Assembly (NCBI GenBank): GCA_937896015.1
Contig: CALBLR010000200.1
Coordinates: 1 to 8,916 of the forward strand
DNA length: 8,916 nucleotides
Direction: 5' to 3'
From: an uncultured Prevotellaceae bacterium
GTDB taxonomy: Bacteria > Bacteroidota > Bacteroidia > Bacteroidales > Muribaculaceae
Part shown: positions 1 through 4,701 of the stretch, one piece after another
How positions within the stretch are numbered: the stretch's first letter is position 1
How the letters are laid out: the number at the start of each line of letters is the position of its first letter
Program-made: the position numbers and the translations under genes
The notes under the pieces: model-generated
Database searches by the model: none
Seen by the model: only the letters and a program-made list of their open reading frames with translations
What the model was told of the DNA's origin: nothing

Positions 1-584
1 TCGGCGCTCTTGTAGAGCACCTTGTCGTCGAGGATGCGCGAGTTGATTTTCACGTCGCCGCGAATCAGGTCGTGCACCACTATGTCGCGGTCGGGCTCCA
101 CTTTGAAGCGCACCACATATTTCTCGCCGCCGTCGATCAGCGCCTTCACCTCGCTCTCGGGCAGGCTCAGCGAGTTGCGCATGCCAAGGCGCGTGGTGGC
201 GTCATACTGGAAATTCTTCACCTCGGCGCGCTTGGCCTCAAGCTCTTGTGGGGTGTCGAAGGCAATGTAGGCCTTGCCGGCGTCCAGCAGCTGGCGCACG
301 TATTTGCGGTATATGTCGCGGCGCTCGCTCTGCTTGTAGGGGCCGTAGTTGCCGCCTTCGCGCACGCCCTCGTCGATGCCTATGCCGAGCCATGCCAGGG
401 CCTCGTTGATGTAGTCCTCGGCGCCGGGCACAAAGCGGTTTGAATCGGTGTCCTCGATGCGCAGAATCATTGTGCCGTGGTTCTGGCGGGCAAACAAATA
501 GTTGTACAGTGCCGTGCGCACACCGCCTATGTGAAGCGGGCCCGTGGGCGACGGGGCAAAGCGCACTCTAACCTTTCTTTCCAT
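1..584 (-). CDS. gltX: Glutamyl-tRNA synthetase, N-terminal part (runs off the left edge)
   Basis: The product charges tRNA-Glu with glutamate using ATP in the cytoplasm. Only the first 194 codons are in the window; the gene continues leftward. The start is the ATG at 584, and translation begins [20 protein letters not shown]. The class I HIGH-type signature appears as HIGG at residues 18-21, in the family context [19 protein letters not shown]. It is followed by RIEDTD and the Rossmann-fold region with [10 protein letters not shown] and LLDAGKAY. The fragment ends in [11 protein letters not shown], just before the DG.PTYH stretch expected of GluRS. The KLSKR signature lies outside. A TAACTTTG -7 element on the same strand at 671-678 probably drives it, giving a leader of about 80 nt. 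GlnRS is an alternative class I relative, but the overall match is to bacterial GluRS. Confidence in identity is high. Confidence 0.96.
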   Translation of the reverse strand, partial: MERKVRVRFAPSPTGPLHIGGVRTALYNYLFARQNHGTMILRIEDTDSNRFVPGAEDYINEALAWLGIGIDEGVREGGNYGPYKQSERRDIYRKYVRQLLDAGKAYIAFDTPQELEAKRAEVKNFQYDATTRLGMRNSLSLPESEVKALIDGGEKYVVRFKVEPDRDIVVHDLIRGDVKINSRILDDKVLYKSA

Positions 585-670
585 AATTGCAGTGTTATGT
601 GTATAAAAATGTAGAGTTCTTGTTATGTTCTAAAAGTCTTCAAAAACCGTCATTCGCTATGAATAACTTG

Positions 671-700
671 CAAAGTTACTAAATCCGCCCCACATATCAC
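671..700 (-). promoter_or_regulatory. Bacteroides-type promoter for gltX
   Basis: Read on the minus strand, 678-671 is TAACTTTG, an exact match to TAnnTTTG. At the expected 19 nt upstream (700-698) the strand reads GTG, an imperfect match to TTG. The position, about 85 nt before the gltX ATG, fits. The -33 box is weak. Confidence 0.5.
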
Positions 701-703
701 CCC

Positions 704-778
704 TTGCCCGCCACTTTATGCCGCTTTGCGGCGGCGCAATGTGCGAATGAGTGGCCCGATGGGCCGGAATAAGGGCAA
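704..778. other. Nested inverted repeats in the gltX/permease divergent spacer
   Basis: TTGCCC (704-709) pairs with GGGCAA (773-778). The directly adjacent GCCACT (710-715) pairs with AGTGGC (750-755). Inside is GCCGC-ttt-GCGGC (720-732). A competing hairpin is GGCCC-gat-GGGCC (753-765). The block lies upstream of both predicted divergent promoters, so neither is expected to transcribe it. It could be a protein-binding region, part of an unrecognised RNA, or chance in GC-rich DNA. The rest of the 585-850 spacer holds only the two promoter elements. Confidence 0.3.
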
Positions 779-785
779 AAAGTTG

Positions 786-793
786 TAAATTTG
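786..793 (+). promoter_or_regulatory. -7 element (TAnnTTTG) for the sugar permease
   Basis: TAAATTTG matches TAnnTTTG exactly and lies 58 nt before the permease ATG. I see no good TTTG or TTG 19-21 nt upstream, so this half-site may be weak or activator-dependent. The leader after it contains a small hairpin, GGCT-tcgg-AGCC, within 811-823. Confidence 0.4.
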
Positions 794-850
794 CGGTCGG
801 CTAAGCTCTGGCTTCGGAGCCGCCACGCTCACTCATAAATATATATTGAT

Positions 851-2107
851 ATGACTCAACGCAACACTGATAACAGCAATGGCGGGGGCATCCGCCTTGT
901 GGCGCAGCAATATGTGCTGCCATTTATACTCATCACGTCGCTCTTCTGCCTGTGGGGCGGGGCGCGTGCCATTCTCGACGTGCTCAACAAGCACTACCAG
1001 CTCATATTGCACGTGAGCAAGACGCAGTCGGCCCTGATACAGGCAGTGGTCTATATGGCCTACTTCCTCGGTGCGGTGCCGGCTGGAATGCTCATCAGGC
1101 GCATGGGCACGCGCGTGGGCGTCATCACGGGCCTGGTGCTGTTTGCCGTGGGCTCGTTTATGTTTATGCCAGCCGTCAGTTTCTCGGTGTTTGAATACAT
1201 TCTGGCACCGCTGTTTGTGATAGGCTGCGGCCTGGTGCTGCTTGAGACGGCGGCCAACCCCTATGTGACTCTGCTGGGCGATCCGCGCACCTCGGCAGGC
1301 CGGCTCAACATAGCGCAGTCGTTCAACGGCCTTGGCTGTGTGGCAGGCGCGCTGCTGGGCGGCCTCTTTTTCTTTGGCGGCGACGGTGGCGGCCAGGAGG
1401 CTGCGGCCAGCATAGCCGTGCCCTACACAGTGCTGGCGGTGATGATGCTGGTGGTGGCCGCATGCTTTGCCTTCATCAAGCTCCCCGAGGTGATACTCGA
1501 GGAGCCGCACCGTGAGGAGGGTGCGGCCGATGGCGGCGGCCGGCGGCTGGGCTTCGCCTTTTTCTTCGGCTTTGCGGCCCTGATTTGCTATGAGATATCC
1601 GAAATATCAATCAACACGTTTTTCATCAACTTCATGACCGACGACGGCTTCATGACCCCCACGCAGGCCACCGTGGCGCTGTCGATGGGCGGCCTGCTGC
1701 TGTTCATGGCCGGCCGCGTGGTGGGCGGCCTGCTCATGAGCCGCATCAGCACCGAGCGCATATTCCTGGCCTGCGCCGTGGGCACCGTGCTGATGGTGCT
1801 GCTGGCAATGCTGCCGCTTGGGGTGCTGTCGAAGATGGCGCTGATTGTGTGCTATGTGTTTGAGAGCATCATGTTTCCCACAATATTCGCCCTGTCGATA
1901 CGCGGCCTTGGCGGGCGCGACACCGAGACGGCATCGTCCATTCTGATGATGAGCGTGGTGGGCGGCGCCATCGGCCCGCTGGCCATGGGCTGGGTGGGCG
2001 ACAACTGCGGCATGCGTGCCGCACTGGGCGTGCCGCTGGCCACATTTGCCGTGGTGCTGGCCTATGCCGTGTTTGTCCGCTTTAGGCGGAATAAGGTTGA
2101 AAGATGA
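851..2107 (+). CDS. MFS sugar permease, FucP/FHS family (L-fucose/hexose:H+ symporter)
   Basis: A 418-residue inner-membrane major facilitator, presumably importing a monosaccharide with a proton. E. coli FucP is 438 residues. Residues 22-40 form the first membrane segment, with LWGGARAILDVLNKHYQ matching the FucP first-helix signature. Asp43 aligns with FucP Asp46 and Glu132, in GLVLLETAANPYVTLLG, with FucP Glu135; both carry proton coupling and substrate binding in FucP. GMLIRRMGTRVGVITG is the cytoplasmic loop motif. A charged linker at about 210-224 (EEPHREEGAADGGG) separates the two six-helix halves. ESIMFPTIFALSIRGLG and SVVGGAIGPL in the second half are also family signatures. The ATG at 851 follows an A/T-rich leader. 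No sugar-catabolic gene lies beside it, so the substrate (fucose, glucose or galactose) cannot be decided. It is not an operon partner of the broken polymerase in any obvious way. Confidence 0.9.
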   Translation: MTQRNTDNSNGGGIRLVAQQYVLPFILITSLFCLWGGARAILDVLNKHYQLILHVSKTQSALIQAVVYMAYFLGAVPAGMLIRRMGTRVGVITGLVLFAVGSFMFMPAVSFSVFEYILAPLFVIGCGLVLLETAANPYVTLLGDPRTSAGRLNIAQSFNGLGCVAGALLGGLFFFGGDGGGQEAAASIAVPYTVLAVMMLVVAACFAFIKLPEVILEEPHREEGAADGGGRRLGFAFFFGFAALICYEISEISINTFFINFMTDDGFMTPTQATVALSMGGLLLFMAGRVVGGLLMSRISTERIFLACAVGTVLMVLLAMLPLGVLSKMALIVCYVFESIMFPTIFALSIRGLGGRDTETASSILMMSVVGGAIGPLAMGWVGDNCGMRAALGVPLATFAVVLAYAVFVRFRRNKVER

Positions 2108-2219
2108 AAGACTAAAGATTAAAGTTGAAAGATAAAGGCCGAAAGCTGAGAGGCTAAGGCCGGAAGTCATGCCCTCAACTCTCAACTTTAAACATTAAAC
2201 CTTAAACATTAAAAAGACA
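2101..2219. repeat. Degenerate purine-rich direct repeats with an inverted repeat
   Basis: The gap between permease and polymerase gene consists of short imperfect repeats. The left half has units such as gaaagatgaaag, taaagattaaag, taaaggccgaaag (about 2133-2145) and ctaaggccggaag (about 2154-2166). The right half has the pyrimidine/A-rich mirror (ctcaactctcaac, then taaacattaaacc and ttaaacattaaa). TAAAGTTGA at 2120-2128 is perfectly complementary to TCAACTTTA at 2182-2190. No TAnnTTTG promoter and no hairpin plus T tract is present, so the block is neither an evident promoter nor an intrinsic terminator. Simple slippage-prone repeats of this kind occur between genes in Bacteroidales. Confidence 0.6.
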
Positions 2220-2220
2220 T

Positions 2221-3404
2221 ATGATTCTAATTACCGATGTTGACAACTGCTTCGTGTCGTGCGAGCGGCGGCGCAATCCCGAACTTGAGGGCAAGCCGGT
2301 GATTGTGCTCAGCGCGGGCGAGGCCGCCGTGATTGCGCGCAGCAACGAGGCCAAGCAACTGGGCATAGCCATGGGTGAACCCTACTTTAAAATGAAGGGA
2401 CGCTTCAGCCCTGGCCAGTATATTGCGCTGCCGGCCGACCACCACTACTACAAGCAGGTGAGCGACGAACTGATGGCCATGCTGCGCGAGGAGTGCCCCG
2501 ACCTGCACCAGTATTCAATCGATGAGGCCTTTGCCGACATGGCCGGCGTGACCACCGACCTCAAGAAATGGGGCGAGCAGCTGCACCTGAAAATTCGCGA
2601 GCGCGTGGGGCTGCCGGTGAGCATAGGCATTGCCCCAAGCAAGACCTTGCCAAACGCTATCCCGCCTACCGCCACAGCTGCATCATCGACACCGACGAGC
2701 GGCGCCTGAAGGCGCTTGCCCTCACGCCCATCGACGAAGTGTGGGGCGTGGGGCGCAAATACCGCGAGCGGCTGCGCCGCCAGGGCATTGCCACCGCCCT
2801 CGACCTTGCTCAGAAGCCGCTGCAGTGGGTGGCCGACCGATTTCCGCAGCCCATAGTCAACACCTACCGCGAGCTCAACGGCATCGATTGCATAGCCATG
2901 CGCTCGGAAGGCCCGTCGAAGAGCGTGAGCAACACCCGCACTTTTCCCAAGATGATTGAACGCTTCGAGCAGCTGGAGGCCGAAGTCAGCAACTTTGCCG
3001 CCGACTGCTCGGCCACCATGCGGCGGCAGCACACACGCGGCAAAGCCATGCTGGTGTTTGTGGAAACCAACCACTACCGCACCGATTTGCCGCAATACAA
3101 CAACCAGGCCGTGTGCCGCATCGAGCCGCCCACCAACGTTTCGGCCGAGCTCGTTGACTATGCCGTGAGGCTGCTGCGCGGCATCTACCGCCAGGGGTTC
3201 CGCTACAAGCGCGCCGGTGTGAGCATCACCAGCGTGGTCAGCGAGTGCGACATGCAGCGCAGCCTGTGGGAGGAAGGCGCCGAACGGCGCCGGCGGCAGC
3301 AGCGCCTCGACGCAGTGGCCGACAGTCTCAACAGCCAAGTGGGCCGCGGCACTGTGGTGCTGGGAGCGCAGCTGCGCCAGCAGCCCGATGACGGGGGCAA
3401 ATAG
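2221..3404 (+). pseudogene. umuC: UmuC-like Y-family DNA polymerase, frameshifted
   Basis: UmuC homologues are translesion polymerases (catalytic subunit of Pol V). The frame opens at 2221 and keeps family features with E. coli UmuC numbering: Asp6 in LITDVDNCF and the catalytic Asp101-Glu102 in YSIDEAF, then SIGIAPSKTL. After codon 143 (TTG, 2647-2649) that frame loses homology and runs to a stop at 2709. Homology resumes one base back from about 2649 as AKRYPAYRHSCIID, VWGVGRKY, then the little-finger region (EGHRYQKAGV-like GFRYKRAGVSI) and LDAVADSLNSQ, ending at 3404. E. coli has TKTLAKLANHAAKKW where this gene has SKTL/AKRYP, so about seven residues are lost plus one base. The C-terminal SPRYTTR-type tail is also absent. 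Joined, it would be about 393 residues against 422. Residues 32-36, NNDGC in UmuC, are AGEAA here. No umuD neighbour is visible. No classical slippery heptamer sits at the break, so decay is favoured over programmed frameshifting. A sequencing error would not explain the missing codons. Confidence 0.85.
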
Positions 3405-3607
3405 CCGCCGTTGCCCCCGCTCCAACCAGGAATGCGCACTGATGCCGGGGCCTTACCCGATTTCGTGGCCTCGCTCACCGCAGCCCCCAATCAAGGCACT
3501 ATCACTTTCAATTGGCAGTGTTCATTTTCTCCTATCTTAGTGGTAAATTTGACAACTACCTAAAAATATAGTTTTGGTCTAAAATGACCACAAAAGTGCG
3601 CTAAATA
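3405..3607. other. AT-rich gap upstream of the LuxR-type gene
   Basis: No gene is visible. From about 3520 the base composition turns AT-rich, unlike the surroundings. A second TAnnTTTG match (TAAATTTG, 3544-3551) has no -33 partner at the right distance. The inverted repeat TTTTGGTC (3572-3579) with GACCA-c-AAAA (3586-3595) forms an 8 bp stem with one bulged base. It lies just upstream of the better promoter at 3608-3640 and could be an operator-like site, but nothing proves that. Confidence 0.35.
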
Positions 3608-3640
3608 TTTGGAAATAACCTAATTGTAGTGTTACATTTG
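3608..3640 (+). promoter_or_regulatory. Bacteroides-type promoter for the LuxR-type gene
   Basis: TTTG at 3608-3611, a 21 nt spacer, then TACATTTG at 3633-3640. Both boxes and the spacing match the Bacteroides primary sigma factor consensus (TTTG, 19-21 nt, TAnnTTTG). The start of transcription would be near 3646, giving a leader of about 35 nt before the ATG at 3680. Confidence 0.7.
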
Positions 3641-3679
3641 TAATGTATTTAGTACGTAATTAATTAAAGTTTTTTACTT

Positions 3680-3892
3680 ATGGCACCCCAAAAAATGGAT
3701 TTAACAGAACGAGAGAAGGAGGTTTTGAAGCACCTGGTGAAGGGGCTTAACAGCCGTGAAATCTCTGAAAAGCTGTTTATCTCAATCAACACAGTGCAGT
3801 ATCACCGCAAGCAGCTGCTTCGCAAGACTCTGTCGCGCAACGTTGCCGAGCTCATAGGCAAGGCCTACCAGCTGAACCTGCTTGAAGACTGA
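3680..3892 (+). CDS. Stand-alone LuxR/GerE-type helix-turn-helix DNA-binding protein
   Basis: A 70-residue protein that is essentially one LuxR C-terminal HTH domain. Residues 8-22 (LTEREKEVLKHLVKG) give the conserved first helix. SREISEKLFIS (25-35) is the scaffold helix and turn, and INTVQYHRKQLLRK (36-49) is the recognition helix. NVAELIGKAYQL (54-65) is the final helix. There is no receiver, PAS, TPR, membrane or autoinducer-binding domain. It resembles Bacillus GerE (about 74 residues) in architecture, so it may act as an autonomous dimeric regulator or as a competitor of longer LuxR-type proteins. Its own promoter and terminator argue against it being the tail of a truncated regulator. 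The ATG at 3680 is chosen because it fits the promoter; Met6 (3695) is an alternative start that keeps the whole HTH. Target genes are unknown. Confidence 0.85.
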   Translation: MAPQKMDLTEREKEVLKHLVKGLNSREISEKLFISINTVQYHRKQLLRKTLSRNVAELIGKAYQLNLLED

Positions 3893-3897
3893 GATTG

Positions 3898-3929
3898 ACC
3901 GAAGCTTGTGAAAACGCTTCACGGTTTTT
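3898..3929 (+). terminator. Intrinsic terminator of the LuxR-type gene
   Basis: ACCGAAGC (3898-3905) pairs with GCTT-ca-CGGT (3916-3925), an 8 bp stem with a two-base bulge, followed by T at 3925-3929. It begins 6 nt after the stop codon. An alternative inner hairpin is GTGAA-aacgc-TTCAC. Confidence 0.65.
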
Positions 3930-4187
3930 CAAGGCAAAAAGCAAGGCTAGCCACTGAGGACAGTGATGTGCAATGACGGCCAGCCGCAAGATTTGCTGAA
4001 AAACGCGTGCCTGCAAGGCAGTGAACACAATATCGTGTGATTGGATTAACTGCATGCCTGGAACCACTTTTAGCCTTCACGACTCAAAACCAACAACTGT
4101 ACACAAAGACCAAACGTGTTAACTAAAAGGCGCAACAAAGATGCGCCGCGGCTTTTAATAGAAAGCCAGCAGATTAACTTTGTCACT
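3930..4187. other. Non-coding stretch with several hairpins
   Basis: No credible protein gene is seen. Visible structures are: (1) GGCTAGCC (3945-3952) against GGCCAGCC (3978-3985), one mismatch, enclosing CACTG-agga-CAGTG (3952-3965); (2) TGCCT-gca-AGGCA (4008-4020); (3) GGCGCA (4129-4134) with TGCGCC (4142-4147), which on the minus strand is followed by TTTT and could be a weak minus-strand terminator; (4) GGCTTT-taatag-AAAGCC (4150-4167). The pairing TAAAAG (4124-4129) with CTTTTA (4152-4157) excludes structure 4. Whether any of this is transcribed is unknown. Confidence 0.4.
4153..4182 (+). promoter_or_regulatory. Possible promoter of an unnamed small RNA
   Basis: TAACTTTG at 4175-4182 matches TAnnTTTG exactly. 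The best -33 candidate is TTTT at 4153-4156 with an 18 nt spacer, so the upstream box is imperfect. It is the only exact TAnnTTTG on the plus strand between 3930 and 4361. No protein gene follows it; a strong terminator does, at 4302-4361. Confidence 0.4.
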
Positions 4188-4361
4188 GCGGCACGGCAGC
4201 ATTGCTGCGCTCTGTGGCAAACGGCATCTGACCCCGGGCAAGTAGCAGCGTGCAGCCCTGGCTGCGCTGCTTGTGGCGCGGCACAGTGCCCCTAAAGCAT
4301 GAGCCCTGCCCTACCATCGTGGCGCATCACATGCGCTCCAGTGGCAGGGCAGGGCTTTTTT
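4188..4361 (+). ncRNA. Candidate structured small RNA, no known family recognised
   Basis: A promoter-like element ends just before this interval and a strong intrinsic terminator ends it, giving a hypothetical transcript of about 174 nt. Within it are GCAGC-att-GCTGC (4196-4208) and a long stem AGCAGC/GCTGCT (4244-4249 with 4266-4271). That stem is stacked on GCAGC-cctg-GCTGC (4252-4265), 11 bp in all with a two-base bulge. GGCAC (4190-4194) can pair with GTGCC (4286-4290), enclosing both as a junction. The terminator hairpin follows. I looked for hallmarks of RNase P RNA, tmRNA and SRP RNA on both strands and found none; 6S RNA cannot be excluded by eye. No open frame here looks protein-like. 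The call rests on structure and signals only. Confidence 0.35.
4302..4361 (+). terminator. Strong intrinsic terminator with a nested hairpin
   Basis: AGCCCTGCCCT (4302-4312) is perfectly complementary to AGGGCAGGGCT (4346-4356), and the T tract runs 4356-4361. The 33 nt loop carries its own perfect hairpin GCGCAT-cac-ATGCGC (4322-4336). No protein gene precedes it on this strand after the LuxR-type gene, which already has a terminator. This is the main reason to suspect an RNA gene upstream. Confidence 0.65.
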
Positions 4362-4378
4362 CTGGGGGCACACCAATG

Positions 4379-4466
4379 TTTTTTGCGGCACAGTGCTGGA
4401 GGCCGTTTCAAGAAACGGCCAGCCTTATCGCTTATCCCACTAAGTTTCTACTGTGCCGTCAAAAAA
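4379..4466. repeat. 88 nt nested inverted repeat with T/A-tract base
   Basis: TTTTTTGCGGCACAGT (4379-4394) pairs with ACTGTGCCGTCAAAAAA (4450-4466): 16 bp with a single bulged T at 4459. Inside, GCT-gga-GGCCGTTT (4395-4408) pairs with AAACGGCC-AGC (4413-4423) around a caag loop. On either strand the T tract is 5' and the A tract 3', the reverse of an intrinsic terminator. Bases 4424-4449 stay unpaired. No target-site duplication or recombinase gene is evident. It might be a small non-autonomous element (MITE-like), a folded RNA or a protein-binding site. Confidence 0.55.
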
Positions 4467-4486
4467 ATGTCCGGCCTGCGAGCATC

Positions 4487-4522
4487 AAAAAAATAGGCGC
4501 GGCAATCAATGATTGCTGCGCC
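4487..4522 (-). terminator. Intrinsic terminator of tRNA-Lys
   Basis: On the minus strand 4522-4496 forms GGCGC/GCGCC and GCAATCA/TGATTGC arms, a 12 bp stem with one mismatch (positions 4501 and 4517). It is followed by TA and seven T (4493-4487). It starts 10 nt after the tRNA 3' end. Confidence 0.8.
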
Positions 4523-4531
4523 TCAAGTGAG

Positions 4532-4604
4532 TGACCCCGGAGGGGCTCGAACCCTCGACCCACTGATTAAGAGTCAGTTGCTCTACCAACTGAGCCACGG
4601 AGTC
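4532..4604 (-). tRNA. tRNA-Lys, anticodon CTT
   Basis: A complete 73 nt cloverleaf can be read on the minus strand from 4604. The acceptor GACTCCG pairs with CGGGGTC, with one T-G wobble. The D arm is GCTC-AGTTGGTA-GAGC and the anticodon arm ACTGA-CTCTTAA-TCAGT, with CTT at positions 34-36 (window 4571-4569). The variable loop is GGGTC, the T arm GAGGG-TTCGAGC-CCCTC, and the discriminator base A. CCA is not encoded and must be added by tRNA nucleotidyltransferase. It decodes AAG, and is flanked by its own promoter and terminator, so it is a single-gene unit. Confidence 0.97.
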
Positions 4605-4632
4605 ATTACCGTTTGTTTCGGTTTTGCGATTG

Positions 4633-4662
4633 CAAAGGTACGACAATTTTTTAAACTGGCAA
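4633..4662 (-). promoter_or_regulatory. Bacteroides-type promoter for tRNA-Lys
   Basis: On the minus strand TTG (4662-4660), a 19 nt spacer and TACCTTTG (4640-4633) match both consensus boxes. The tRNA 5' end lies 28 nt after the -7 box. Confidence 0.75.
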
Positions 4663-4701
4663 TGATTTTGCCGAAAAAAATGCGCCGAACCGCGAAAAAA
4701 A

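Noticed and set aside
833..1510. 225-codon minus-strand open frame opposite the permease
   Set aside because: His/Gln-rich shadow of the FucP-family gene with no family features.
2101..2219. CRISPR array
   Set aside because: The repeats are too short and degenerate, with no uniform spacers and no cas genes nearby.
2640..2660. Programmed -1 frameshift in the polymerase gene
   Set aside because: No X-XXY-YYZ slippery heptamer or downstream pseudoknot is apparent, and a shift would not restore the missing conserved residues.
2448..3425. 325-codon minus-strand open frame opposite the polymerase gene
   Set aside because: Its composition (Ala, His and Val rich) is that of a shadow frame; the plus strand carries clear UmuC motifs.
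3852..4067. 71-codon minus-strand open frame overlapping the end of the LuxR-type gene
   Set aside because: It overlaps the gene and its terminator, has no promoter box and no recognisable domain.
4379..4466. Bidirectional intrinsic terminator
   Set aside because: The T tract is on the 5' side and the A tract on the 3' side on both strands, the wrong polarity for termination.
3930..4531. Integrated element using tRNA-Lys as attachment site
   Set aside because: I found no second copy of the tRNA 3' end and no integrase gene in the window.
3930..4531. RNase P RNA, tmRNA or SRP RNA
   Set aside because: The conserved sequence hallmarks of these RNAs were not found on either strand.
4250..4534. 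94-codon plus-strand open frame over the hairpin region
   Set aside because: It runs through the terminator and the nested inverted repeats, has no start context and shows no protein-like pattern.
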